From a virus, in IMG/VR virus record IMGVR_UViG_3300007351_000054, positions 1 through 24,309 of that record: DNA of 24,309 nucleotides. One strand, written 5' to 3'. The first letter of the stretch is position 1. The number at the start of each line of letters is the position of its first letter. This document shows positions 8,125-15,125 of this stretch, in pieces. The position numbers and the translations under genes were made by a program. The notes below the pieces were generated by a model. That model made no database searches. It worked only from the letters and a program-made list of their open reading frames with translations, and was not told the origin of the DNA.

Positions 8125-9945
8125 TCATTTATAATTCCCGCGAAGCCCCTGAGCTGGAAAGAATGACCCAAAGTCGATCTTGCCCTTGCGTTCTCGGAAG
8201 TCGAGCGGGGACAGGCTCCTTCCGGTGTATAAACACCCTCCTATCACGTAAATGGAATCGTCCTGCACGCCTTCCTTACGCTTCTTCTCCGGGGATCCGT
8301 ACCATTTCGCGTCCGGATCATAGTCGAAGTTTTCAGCCTCTTCCCTCAAGATGTCCTGGTCTCCCTTGCTGCCCTTGATTGCCAAAGGTGGCGCCTTTAA
8401 CCGGCCATCCCGCAGAGCCAGATAGAGCTCGGTGAACATGGCATGCTGCCGGTCGAAGGTCGGCTGCCAGAACTCGGGCTTGATGTCCCGATCGGTGAGC
8501 CAGGTCTCGAGATCCCACGCGCCCCATCGCTCTGACCCGAATACGTCAATTTCGTAAAGCGTATGAATCAGAGACAACTCGGTCTTTATGTCTTCCAGGG
8601 AACTGGACTCGATGACCTTGAGGTGCAAAAGGAGGTAGATGTATGGCAGGGTCTCCCCCTCTTTGGCTACGATCAGCTTGCCCTTGCTCCCGGGAAGTCC
8701 CTTGGCAATGGCTCCTACGACGGTCCGTGCATTGGTCTTGGTTTTCATTGGGTCGGCGCGATCGAGTGCGGCGATAATCGCCCAATGCGTGTTGAATAGA
8801 TCAGTCAGTCTTCCCAAGCTGTCGATGGGAGCTGCGGCGGGGATCCCGTTTTCCTGTAGGGCATAGTAATCGCTGACATGCCACAGCCTGGATTCGATTT
8901 CCTGAATGCTGGCAGTGGTCGTGACTCCCATGGATTCGGCCTTGCCGGGCCCCATGCTTATCTCTATCCCCTCTTTCAGTTTGTTCCTCTTCAGAAGCAG
9001 TTCCATCATCTGCGTGTGCGAGGTCTGATCATGATCAATCCCGAGATACTGTGTGGCTTCCACCATCTCAGACGTGAAGAGTTTGGATCCCCCGGCGGAC
9101 CAAAGGTTCCTGAAGTAGCGGTCGAAATCCGCGGGCAGCCACTTGGCCTTGTAGGAATCCAACTGCTGTTGTGTGTTTCTAGGATGCCAGTAATCGCGGT
9201 AGTCTGCGTCCTTGCTGAATCGGTAGGAAAAGAAGAGAGTGGGGTCGTCCCGCTTCGTCCAGGTATCAAAAAGCCTATAGAGAATATGGTCCTTGCTCGA
9301 TACGGTGGAATCAAGGATCCCTAGAGCGTTGGGGGTATTTCTCATTGATCCATCGAGCTGAGTGAAATACTTGGGATTCTTCATGTCGAAGATTTCAGAG
9401 AAGGTGTACCCGGTAATGTTTGACAGAATACCCGTGGACGTAGAGATAGGGCGGATTGAAGACTGGAGCACACCCCGGCTGTCCCTGAATTCGATTGCCT
9501 TCTCCTTAACGCTGTCGATCCCGATCTCTGAAAGGAGCTTGGGCGAATTCAAGATGGTTTTTGTCATTTCGTCGTAATGGACGAACTTGATCTGGTCTTT
9601 GGAGTTGGCGCCACAGACGATCAGTTGGCGCGGAAAGCAGAAGAACTTCCAAAGCTGAATGAGAACGGCTCCAACCGATTTTCCTTCACCTCGTTGCCAA
9701 CAGAAAACTATTAGACGGTAGACGAATTCCCCGTTCTCCATTCGGAGAGCTTCGCAAAAGACCTCCTTTTGGTGCTCCCAGAACTGCCTGTAGGAACGGC
9801 CGGTCCCAGGGTATGGGTCATTCGGAAGGTCCCCGATCTGAACCCAGGCTGGCACAGTTGATCCAGGAGGATAAATCTGCACGCGGACATTTTCATCTGC
9901 CCACATGCAGAAGCCTTCGCCGCCATTTCGATATTCGGGTTTCAT
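8125..9945 (-). CDS. Terminase large subunit
   Basis: The 606-aa motor and nuclease that packages phage DNA into proheads. A Walker A-like motif, QRGEGKS, lies at residues 84-90 after a hydrophobic strand (YRLIVFCW). A Walker B-like segment, ITGYTFSEIFDM, lies near 177-188. The strand LIVCGANSKDQ at 108-117 fits motif Ia of terminase ATPases. The C-terminal half should be the RNase H-like nuclease: IIAALDRADP (390-399) supplies the first acidic strand, and further acidic residues follow around 476-500 and 555-575. The length is normal for a large terminase. No clear Shine-Dalgarno site precedes the ATG, which lies 10 nt after the stop of the small membrane-protein gene. A small terminase subunit is not recognised nearby. 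Confidence 0.9.
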   Translation of the reverse strand: MKPEYRNGGEGFCMWADENVRVQIYPPGSTVPAWVQIGDLPNDPYPGTGRSYRQFWEHQKEVFCEALRMENGEFVYRLIVFCWQRGEGKSVGAVLIQLWKFFCFPRQLIVCGANSKDQIKFVHYDEMTKTILNSPKLLSEIGIDSVKEKAIEFRDSRGVLQSSIRPISTSTGILSNITGYTFSEIFDMKNPKYFTQLDGSMRNTPNALGILDSTVSSKDHILYRLFDTWTKRDDPTLFFSYRFSKDADYRDYWHPRNTQQQLDSYKAKWLPADFDRYFRNLWSAGGSKLFTSEMVEATQYLGIDHDQTSHTQMMELLLKRNKLKEGIEISMGPGKAESMGVTTTASIQEIESRLWHVSDYYALQENGIPAAAPIDSLGRLTDLFNTHWAIIAALDRADPMKTKTNARTVVGAIAKGLPGSKGKLIVAKEGETLPYIYLLLHLKVIESSSLEDIKTELSLIHTLYEIDVFGSERWGAWDLETWLTDRDIKPEFWQPTFDRQHAMFTELYLALRDGRLKAPPLAIKGSKGDQDILREEAENFDYDPDAKWYGSPEKKRKEGVQDDSIYVIGGCLYTGRSLSPLDFRERKGKIDFGSFFPAQGLRGNYK

Positions 9946-9955
9946 GTCTTAATAG

Positions 9956-10195
9956 CTAAGGACTCACCTTGAACTCTAACTGAGGGATGCAAATATCCTT
10001 GATAGTCTTGGCCTGTAGATCAACCTCGACTAGACGGTACATTTTTTTGTCTGGCTCGGTCGTATACGCGGAAGCCTTATCTTCCCACACAAGGACGGCG
10101 GCCGCTTCAGGGGAAGACACGATTTGTTTTTTCTCAGACCCCGTATAACCACCGAAAGACCAAGTGATAATGGTGATAAGAATCAAAATTTTCAT
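9956..10195 (-). CDS. Small exported or membrane-anchored protein (79 aa)
   Basis: A 79-aa protein starting with a hydrophobic stretch (KILILITIITWSF) that could be a signal peptide or a membrane anchor, followed by a polar domain of about 60 residues. There is no lipobox cysteine in the hydrophobic stretch; the only cysteine is near the C-terminus. The site AAGGAGG lies 6 nt before the ATG. It sits immediately before the terminase gene. A spanin- or superinfection-exclusion-like role is possible, but nothing in the sequence proves it. Confidence 0.65.
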   Translation of the reverse strand: MKILILITIITWSFGGYTGSEKKQIVSSPEAAAVLVWEDKASAYTTEPDKKMYRLVEVDLQAKTIKDICIPQLEFKVSP

Positions 10196-10234
10196 AGGCT
10201 CCTCCTTATTCCTTAATGGTTGTAACCTCAGACC

Positions 10235-10468
10235 CTATTGCACCACTTCCAACACGGCATGCCCCTGATCCTTCATGACAGCCGAAAGGATGATCCTCAA
10301 GGCCATGGCGATACGACCTCCCCGGCCGATCACCTTCCCAAGGTCATCCCTGGCGACCGACAGTTCGAGTACCGTAATCTGCTGACCATTCAACTCCTTC
10401 ACGGACACTTCTTCAGGGTTATCAACGATTGCCTTTGCCAACGTCTCGATCAATTCTTTCGGTTTCAT
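10235..10468 (-). CDS. khpA: KhpA-like single KH-domain RNA-binding protein
   Basis: A 77-aa protein matching the KhpA (YlqC/UPF0109) pattern over its whole length. It has an N-terminal helix (KELIETLAKAIVDNPEEV), a strand pair, and then LGKVIGRGGRIAMALRIIL, where GRGG (residues 48-51) is the GXXG loop that contacts RNA in KH domains. Cellular KhpA pairs with KhpB and affects small-RNA and mRNA handling, and normally lies among ribosomal-protein genes. Here it lies between SSB and the packaging genes of a phage. I chose the ATG at 10468 because AAAGGAGC lies 6 nt upstream; the frame stays open further, to 10498. A phage copy could reshape host RNA regulation, which is inference. Confidence 0.88.
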   Translation of the reverse strand: MKPKELIETLAKAIVDNPEEVSVKELNGQQITVLELSVARDDLGKVIGRGGRIAMALRIILSAVMKDQGHAVLEVVQ

Positions 10469-10514
10469 TTTCAAGCTCCTTTTCATAATTTTAATCAATG
10501 ATTACAATAAGATA

Positions 10515-10913
10515 TCAGAAAGGAATGTCGTCTTCTGGAATGGAAATAGGTTCTTCTCGATCCTCAGCGTGACTACTTCCACCACCGCTCTTCCCTTTGC
10601 CGCCGCTCAGGATCTGCATCTTATTCGCGATGATATCCGTGGCATATCGCTTGTTCCCTTCCTTATCGTCCCAGGACCTGTAAGTGATCTTTCCCTCAAT
10701 GTAGACCGAAGAACCCTTGCGTAAATATTCGGAGCAAATTTCTCCCAGCTTATTCCAGGCAGTTATTCGGTGCCACTGTGTTGTCTCTTGGTCTTTGTAC
10801 TTCTCGGTGGTGGCCATGCTGAAAGTCGCCACAGCCTTGCCGGAAGGTGTGTACCGCAATTCAGGGTCTTTTCCAAGGTTCCCCACCAAAATAACGAGGT
10901 TCGCTGATGCCAT
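10515..10913 (-). CDS. ssb: Single-stranded DNA-binding protein
   Basis: A 132-aa SSB. Residues 1-105 form the OB fold with the family's hallmark order: NLVILVGNLGKDPELRYTPS, then KAVATFSMAT, QWHRITAWNKLGEICSEYL, and KGSSVYIEGKITYRSW. A Gly/Ser/Lys-rich linker leads to the acidic tip DDIPF, which in SSBs recruits replication and repair partners. It would coat single strands during phage replication. The start is the ATG at 10913, which overlaps the previous stop as TGATG with GGAGAAG upstream; the GTG three bases earlier is a less likely start. Translation is coupled to the cysteine-motif protein before it. Confidence 0.95.
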   Translation of the reverse strand: MASANLVILVGNLGKDPELRYTPSGKAVATFSMATTEKYKDQETTQWHRITAWNKLGEICSEYLRKGSSVYIEGKITYRSWDDKEGNKRYATDIIANKMQILSGGKGKSGGGSSHAEDREEPISIPEDDIPF

Positions 10914-11653
10914 CACTCTTCTCCATCTTCAGAGTAAATTGCCGATTCATCCATGCCATTGTAGAGCGCTTCATATTCTGAAATCTCTTCTCGGGTCTCT
11001 TCGACTTCCCGATCCGCAGGGCATTCCGGTTCGTCTTCATCTTCCTCTTCCTCCTGGTCCGTTTCTGCCTGAATGGTCTCCTCCAAAAGCTCTTCATAAG
11101 CCCCACGTCGGCCGGTTTTGAAAATGCCTTCGGCATCTTCCGCCGAAGGCATCTCCTTGGCCCCGCCGAATTTCTTCTCCCATATCTCAGTGAGCTTGAG
11201 ACCTCCTTCAATCAATGCAATGCTCTTGAGGGTGTCGTCATGCGCCTTGTACTGGGGGTACATGTGGATTCTGCCCTTACTGTCCTCGTAGGCCATGCCA
11301 AAAGGCTTTTTGTTCACCATGTCGATCGCCATGAGATCGATGTTGATCTTCACGAGCCGTTGCATGAGAGGAAGGAGTTTCCTGCCGATCTCATCCAGCC
11401 TGCGCTGGCTCAAACGATCTCCAATGCCGTTCAGGGGATCCACCAAGGGTTGGTAAAAGGAGTTGACGTAGAGCTCCTCGTATTTGCACTTGCCTGACTT
11501 CTTGTGGGAACATCTCTCGTGGATTGGACAATTGGGGCCCCTGCAGTCGCTTATGGGAAGGGCCTGGATCAAAGCCTTGCCCTTGACAAAGCCCACCACT
11601 ACTCGAAGATCGTTCATCACTTTTTTCTGAATTTCCGTTTTCTTCTTCTTCAT
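10913..11653 (-). CDS. Hypothetical protein with a cysteine cluster and acidic tail
   Basis: A 246-aa protein. A likely metal-binding cluster, CRGPNCPIHERC followed by CKYEE, lies around residues 37-58 (four Cys plus His). The middle (75-130) is helical, with LSQRRLDEIGRKLLPLMQRL. The last 60 residues are strongly acidic (EEEEDEDEPE). The start ATG at 11653 overlaps the radical SAM stop as TGATG, and the stop overlaps the SSB start, so three genes are translationally chained. The frame is open upstream inside the radical SAM gene, but that part is a shadow. The role is unknown; position suggests DNA metabolism or a terminase-small-like partner, neither proven. Confidence 0.75.
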   Translation of the reverse strand: MKKKKTEIQKKVMNDLRVVVGFVKGKALIQALPISDCRGPNCPIHERCSHKKSGKCKYEELYVNSFYQPLVDPLNGIGDRLSQRRLDEIGRKLLPLMQRLVKINIDLMAIDMVNKKPFGMAYEDSKGRIHMYPQYKAHDDTLKSIALIEGGLKLTEIWEKKFGGAKEMPSAEDAEGIFKTGRRGAYEELLEETIQAETDQEEEEDEDEPECPADREVEETREEISEYEALYNGMDESAIYSEDGEE

Positions 11654-12384
11654 CACAACTCCGTCAGGCTTTTCTTCAGGTAGTAGCTCGCTCCATACTC
11701 GGTCATAAGTGATTTCACTTTCTTCCGGAAGGCAATCCAGTCCACGCTCCGCTCGATCTCGGGATAGTGATTGATCTTCCCCACTTTCCAGTGGTCCACG
11801 ATGCTGTGAAGATCCTTGATGATGGTCAAGGCCTGAACCGGATCGATCACCGGCTCCATCGATATCCAGGTCCGGATCCCCATAGCCTTGGCCTTCTCGA
11901 TAGCCTCGATTCGATCCCGGACGGACGCGGCGCCCGGCTCCCATTCATCAACGGATGACTGGTCAGAAAAGATGAGGGTTGTCCCGAACGAACACTTCGG
12001 GTACCCGGCCAGCAGGTCAAAGTCCCGTGCCGCACGCATGCCGCCTTTGGTCAGGATGGTAAAAGGTCGTTCATGCGCCATCAGGATCTTGATCACTGCT
12101 CTTGTGATACCAAGCTCGGCTTCTCCAGGCTGGTACACATCGCCGATGAAGGAGAGGAGGATCTCCCGGGTGTCTCCTGCTTCTTGCAGAGCCTGTGCGT
12201 CACTCTCGACCCGCTGGCAAACGTCATCCTTCAGGCCGTGCCCCGAGAAATAGTCTTCAGGTAATACGCGTGAAGTAGCAGGTCCGAAGCAATAGCGACA
12301 CCCATGCTGACATTTTTTAAAGATGTTCAGCGCCAGTGGCGCGTATTCCAGGGCTTTTCCACTTGGCTCATAGATGATCCGCAT
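11653..12384 (-). CDS. Radical SAM enzyme, spore-photoproduct-lyase-like group
   Basis: A 243-aa protein with the radical SAM cluster motif CQHGCRYCF (Cys25, Cys29, Cys32: CX3CX2C) after an ALNIFKK strand, like the NIYRGC-type start of the SPL/Rv2578c-related family. Such enzymes use a 4Fe-4S cluster to cleave S-adenosylmethionine and make a radical. The rest fits a partial TIM barrel: TREILLSFIGDVYQP, PFTILTKGG, CSFGTTLIFSD, and RTWISMEPVIDP. The substrate cannot be read from the sequence; DNA repair or base modification fits its place before SSB. I chose the ATG at 12384 because GGAGGAG lies just upstream. The stop overlaps the next gene's ATG. There is no sign of damage. Confidence 0.88.
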   Translation of the reverse strand: MRIIYEPSGKALEYAPLALNIFKKCQHGCRYCFGPATSRVLPEDYFSGHGLKDDVCQRVESDAQALQEAGDTREILLSFIGDVYQPGEAELGITRAVIKILMAHERPFTILTKGGMRAARDFDLLAGYPKCSFGTTLIFSDQSSVDEWEPGAASVRDRIEAIEKAKAMGIRTWISMEPVIDPVQALTIIKDLHSIVDHWKVGKINHYPEIERSVDWIAFRKKVKSLMTEYGASYYLKKSLTEL

Positions 12385-12497
12385 AACTCCTCCAGTTTTA
12401 TGCCTTCCCCGGCCTGCAATCTCTCCGTCCCTTCCAGAGCGTGCCACACGCCGTCGGCGAGTTCCCAGGCCTATTGAGAGCAGGAAGGCATGATTCG

Positions 12498-13097
12498 TTA
12501 AACCATTCTCGGCATTTTGACCGTGTAATCGAGATCAAATTCACGCTTCAGCAGCAGTGCGGTTTGATGGATCTCTCTTACCTGAGAAACCTTCTCATCC
12601 ATGATCTTCTCAAGCTCTTGCAGTGCTGCCATTCCGATCGACTTGCGATCTGGCGCGTAGGCCTTGACGTCTTCCGGAATATCTTTTGTCTGTTTTTCAA
12701 CCACTGTTTTTCCCTTCCTTTTGGCATACCGGACAGTCTGATCGAAACGCCTGCAATTCTTGCAAACCGTGTCAAAGTACTTGCCGCCGGTTGTCCTGTA
12801 AAAATTATTCTCTGTTTTAGGAAGCAAATCCTTGCATCGAACGCACTTGACTTTCTCGACCGATTCAATCTCTTCCGAAGGGTTTGCCTCTGCCCGGGCT
12901 CTGCCAGTCTCGCAATCCAGGCACTCACGCCGGATGGTCCGGCGGTTTTTCGTGACCTCCCGATTGATTGGGTTACCATAGGCGTCCTTGGTTGGCGTCC
13001 CAGCGAGGTACTCCTGCGCTTCTTGGTAGAGCTGCACACAGCGCTCTTCGGTCAGCTTGAGTTTTCCGGGAAGTTTGGAGCAGGGGACGAGATTCAT
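12498..13097 (-). CDS. Zinc-finger-like protein, HNH/endonuclease VII-like cysteine pattern
   Basis: A 199-aa protein with two paired-cysteine knuckles: CLDC near residue 73, and CVRC...CKNC around 95-120, with KTENNFYRTTGGKYFDTV between the latter two. That spacing resembles the zinc knuckle at the start of phage HNH or recombination-endonuclease-VII-type proteins, but I see no clear HNH catalytic triad. The C-terminal third is helical and charged. GGAGG lies 7-8 nt before the ATG at 13097, which overlaps the stop of a 29-aa gene as ATGA. A DNA-binding role is likely; nuclease activity is unproven. Confidence 0.7.
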   Translation of the reverse strand: MNLVPCSKLPGKLKLTEERCVQLYQEAQEYLAGTPTKDAYGNPINREVTKNRRTIRRECLDCETGRARAEANPSEEIESVEKVKCVRCKDLLPKTENNFYRTTGGKYFDTVCKNCRRFDQTVRYAKRKGKTVVEKQTKDIPEDVKAYAPDRKSIGMAALQELEKIMDEKVSQVREIHQTALLLKREFDLDYTVKMPRMV

Positions 13098-13183
13098 TGA
13101 CCAGCCTCCTCCATCTTCATAGGATCTTTCGCCCAACACAGGTCCTCGTCTTGGTTGAAGTAGTGCCAACATAACTTAGTCAT
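13094..13183 (-). CDS. 29-aa microprotein coupled to both neighbours
   Basis: A short frame of 29 codons beginning MTKLCWHYFNQDEDLCW. Its ATG (13183-13181) overlaps the stop of the winged-helix gene as TGATG, and its TGA overlaps the ATG of the zinc-finger gene as ATGA. A gene inserted exactly between two stop-start overlaps is unlikely by chance. GAGG lies about 11 nt upstream. Two cysteines, a histidine and two tryptophans in 17 residues suggest a metal-binding knot or a binding peptide. It could instead serve only to carry ribosomes to the next gene. Confidence 0.5.
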   Translation of the reverse strand: MTKLCWHYFNQDEDLCWAKDPMKMEEAGQ

Positions 13184-13539
13184 CACTGGCCATCCTCATT
13201 CCATTTCCAGTCCTTGATAAAGACGTACAATCCCTTCTTCGGCGGCCTGAACGATCCTGGCTCGATCATCCGGATCAGCTTCGCAATCCGGAGTTCGTTG
13301 ATGTACCGAGAAAAGGCTTTGTGATCCATCTTGCTCGACTCATCCGACGGCCCAAACCGCACCTGGTTCTCGACATTGTTGATGTAGGTCCCATCCGGCA
13401 AACGACGTCTGTATTGGCCACACATGTCGAGGTAAAGCGATCGTGCCGACCTGGATAGGTTTCTCCATGTCTTGCCATTGAGAAGGCCATAGGGAATTTT
13501 TGCGAATTGCTCCTTGCCTTTCTTCCCTTTGTTGCCCAT
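13183..13539 (-). CDS. Winged-helix replication-initiator-like protein
   Basis: A 118-aa protein resembling the N-terminal DNA-binding domain of phage replication proteins (O/RepA-like). FAKIPYGLLNGKTWRNLSRSARSLYLDM is followed by a short turn, a helix pair KMDHKAFSRYINELRIAKLIRMI (a likely recognition helix) and a beta wing, GLYVFIKDWKW. The basic N-terminus (GNKGKKGK) could add DNA contact. It is shorter than a full initiator and lacks a partner-loading domain, so it may be a split replication protein or a regulator. No good binding site is visible before the ATG. The stop overlaps the 29-aa gene. Confidence 0.7.
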   Translation of the reverse strand: MGNKGKKGKEQFAKIPYGLLNGKTWRNLSRSARSLYLDMCGQYRRRLPDGTYINNVENQVRFGPSDESSKMDHKAFSRYINELRIAKLIRMIEPGSFRPPKKGLYVFIKDWKWNEDGQ

Positions 13540-13580
13540 GAGATACCATCACTACGCCTTCTTGTTCTTGATCTGAAATT

Positions 13581-13970
13581 TCATATTTCGTCGATGCTTT
13601 CATCAGTGGATGGATGGCACATCGGATAATCTTCGGAACCTCCTGCAACCGAAACGGGGCCTGGATACCCTGGACCTGGATTCGAATTATTAATATGACT
13701 GCATCTTGCTGGGACCTCAATTTCAGGGGCATACCTGATTGCCTCAAGAGGGACTGGTTTCATATCTTTCAGGGCCTGGACGATTTCACCGAGAAAGCCA
13801 TTGGTAAGCTTCTGCTCCTTCAGGAGCTCTCGCCCGATCTCGTTTCGATCCATGAGCGCTTCAAGGGCGGACTCATTGTATTCCCGACCTTTCCTATTAA
13901 GGCTCCATGCCAGCAGCAGGAAGACCAAAAAGCCTATGCCCATACCACCAAACAAAAGCGTAGCGTCCAT
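13581..13970 (-). CDS. Single-pass membrane protein with coiled coil (129 aa)
   Basis: Residues 5-22 (LLFGGMGIGFLVFLLLAW) form one membrane segment. A charged helical region (about 25-70, probable coiled coil) and a Gly/Pro-rich tail containing NPGPGYPGPV follow. The N-terminal start has no long leader, so the protein is probably anchored with its bulk in the cytoplasm or periplasm. AAGGAGA precedes the ATG. The layout resembles some phage holin-adjacent or membrane-tether proteins, but I recognise no family. Confidence 0.65.
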   Translation of the reverse strand: MDATLLFGGMGIGFLVFLLLAWSLNRKGREYNESALEALMDRNEIGRELLKEQKLTNGFLGEIVQALKDMKPVPLEAIRYAPEIEVPARCSHINNSNPGPGYPGPVSVAGGSEDYPMCHPSTDESIDEI

Positions 13971-13974
13971 ATCG

Positions 13975-14223
13975 CTATTCTCCTTCCGTTTTATGAAGTA
14001 CGAGAATTTTCATTTCAGGAGGTAATACCAGAACTCCTGCTTCGCCTTTCGCAGTCCTTTTCCATGTTTCCATTACTTTATCTTTCTCAGTTTGTGGGAG
14101 GCTTGCCCAACTTCTAAAAACCGCATGGTCAGTGAACTGAAGTACCAAAACGTCTCCCTTGGTGATTACCACATTCGCTTCCTCGACTACATTTCCGTCC
14201 ATATCCTGAATCTGAAATTTCAT
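13975..14223 (-). CDS. Small hypothetical protein (82 aa)
   Basis: An 82-aa acidic protein starting MKFQIQDMDGNVVEEANVV. It has two or three strands at the start (DVLVLQF) and a helix with a conserved-looking TEKDKVMETWKRT block, ending in PPEMKILVLHKTEGE. The start at 14223 is fixed by GGAGG, embedded in the last codons of the previous gene (Glu-Ala-stop), 7 nt before the ATG. The frame runs further upstream but without support. The function is unknown. Confidence 0.65.
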   Translation of the reverse strand: MKFQIQDMDGNVVEEANVVITKGDVLVLQFTDHAVFRSWASLPQTEKDKVMETWKRTAKGEAGVLVLPPEMKILVLHKTEGE

Positions 14224-14225
14224 GG

Positions 14226-14471
14226 CTACGCCTCCAGCTTTTTCTTGCAGAACGGGCAAGTATCCGTGTCCGTCGTGATCCGCTTCACCCCGGCGCCCAG
14301 TTGCACAACTTTGAATGGGATGTTCCGGTTGGAAAGGAAGGTAATCAGCCATTGAGCCGCGGCATTGAAAGACAACGTTTCGTCGATCTTCGGCCTTTCT
14401 TCGGGATCAGCTACTTCTTTGATCGCGTTCTTGATTTTTCCTATCCATTCAGGATTGACTCTCGCTCTCAT
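14226..14471 (-). CDS. Small hypothetical protein with C-terminal CxxC (81 aa)
   Basis: An 81-aa protein. The N-terminal two thirds are helical (WIGKIKNAIKEVADPEERPK, then AAAQWLITFLSNRN), and a short strand region leads to TCPFCKKKLEA. A single CxxC at the very end suggests half of a zinc knuckle, completed by dimerisation or by a partner. AAAGGA precedes the ATG. The gene ends two bases before the next start, and its last codons carry that gene's binding site. No family is recognised. Confidence 0.65.
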   Translation of the reverse strand: MRARVNPEWIGKIKNAIKEVADPEERPKIDETLSFNAAAQWLITFLSNRNIPFKVVQLGAGVKRITTDTDTCPFCKKKLEA

Positions 14472-14474
14472 GGC

Positions 14475-14789
14475 TCACATTCCTTTCTGCAGCTCGATCC
14501 AGGCCTGCTCATTTGCCTCTTTGAGTTCGGCTTCCTTGTGTGCGATATGAGCCCGGATAATGGATTCTGCCAACTGAGGAGCTACCTGAAAGATACGATG
14601 CCCGTTATCTCCCGAAGGAACGCCAAGCTCCAGATGCCTTCGACGGCCAAAAGCGTCCTTCAGGGTTGGCTCCCCTATGCGGGTCCTTTCTTTTTCCCTT
14701 GTCTCTTTCATGTCGGCCAGCAACTTCTCCCCAGCCTCAATTTCCCTCATGCAGTGCCAAATCCTTTCGCAAGTCTCTTTAGAAATCAT
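14475..14789 (-). CDS. Helical hypothetical protein (104 aa)
   Basis: A 104-aa mostly helical, charged protein (ETCERIWHCMREIEAGEK at the start; AHKEAELKEANEQAWIE at the end), likely a coiled coil. A central segment rich in Gly, Arg and His may form a turn. GGGAGGTG lies just before the ATG. It is the first full gene after the tRNA pair in the direction of transcription. A 16-codon frame (MDDHEASRILEAGGEK) ends on its ATG as ATGA and could be a leader, but is too short to call. The function is unknown. Confidence 0.6.
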   Translation of the reverse strand: MISKETCERIWHCMREIEAGEKLLADMKETREKERTRIGEPTLKDAFGRRRHLELGVPSGDNGHRIFQVAPQLAESIIRAHIAHKEAELKEANEQAWIELQKGM

Positions 14790-14859
14790 TTCTCACCTCC
14801 CGCTTCGAGTATTCGTGATGCCTCATGGTCATCCATGGGGTTCTTCCCTTTTTGTGAAA

Positions 14860-14930
14860 CCTGCCAGCCGTCAGCGTTCGAGAACGAGCGAGCTTTTCAG
14901 GGCTCCAGCGTCCGAGTGGCGGCCGGCAGG
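14860..14930 (-). ncRNA. Structured element just downstream of the tRNA genes
   Basis: The region is closed by 10-nt arms (minus strand CCTGCCGGCC and GGCTGGCAGG), with nine clean pairs and one C-U or A-C position. Inside lie GAGC-CCTGAAAA-GCTC and a GTTC/GAAC pair. It begins 9 nt after the CCA end of tRNA-Ser(GCU). It could be a processing stem for the tRNA transcript or a degenerate tRNA: the inner loop CCTGAAA equals the anticodon loop of the neighbouring tRNA-Ser. The strand is inferred from the tRNAs. Confidence 0.4.
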
Positions 14931-14939
14931 ATTGGGGTT

Positions 14940-15027
14940 TGGCGGAAGGTACAGGATTTGAACCTGTGCAGGTGTTACCCTGGCCTCGGATTAGCAATCC
15001 GGCACCATTCCTCTCGGTCAACCTTCC
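14940..15027 (-). tRNA. tRNA-Ser (anticodon GCU)
   Basis: An 88-nt tRNA. The acceptor strands GGAAGGT and ACCTTCC pair fully, the discriminator is G, and CCA is encoded. The anticodon loop TTGCTAA gives GCU, reading AGC and AGU. A long variable arm and a T-loop with TTCAAAT fit a serine tRNA. The top of the anticodon stem has a C-A mismatch (27:43). G73 is the expected serine discriminator. Confidence 0.93.
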
Positions 15028-15032
15028 CGTAT

Positions 15033-15116
15033 TGGAGGAGGGCAGAGGAGTCGAACCTCTTGAGCTTTTACACTCTACGGTTTTCAGGACCGCTTGCCAC
15101 CGTTGGCATACCCTCC
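15033..15116 (-). tRNA. tRNA-Ser (anticodon UGA), with C33
   Basis: An 84-nt tRNA. The acceptor GGAGGGT pairs with GCCCTCC (one T-G at the base), and CCA is encoded. The stem GCGGT/ACCGT encloses the loop CCTGAAA, which sets the anticodon as UGA, reading UCN-type serine codons. The long variable arm (GAG...CTC) and the T-arm AGAGG-TTCGACT-CCTCT support serine. Two oddities: position 33 is C instead of the near-universal U, and the discriminator is U rather than G. Only 5 nt separate it from the second serine tRNA. Confidence 0.88.
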
Positions 15117-15125
15117 TGAACGTGT

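Noticed and set aside
12385-12497. Possible small minus-strand frame before the radical SAM gene (ELADGVWHALEG...)
   Set aside because: It has no ATG or convincing binding site and would overlap the radical SAM start by about 60 bases; too weak to call.
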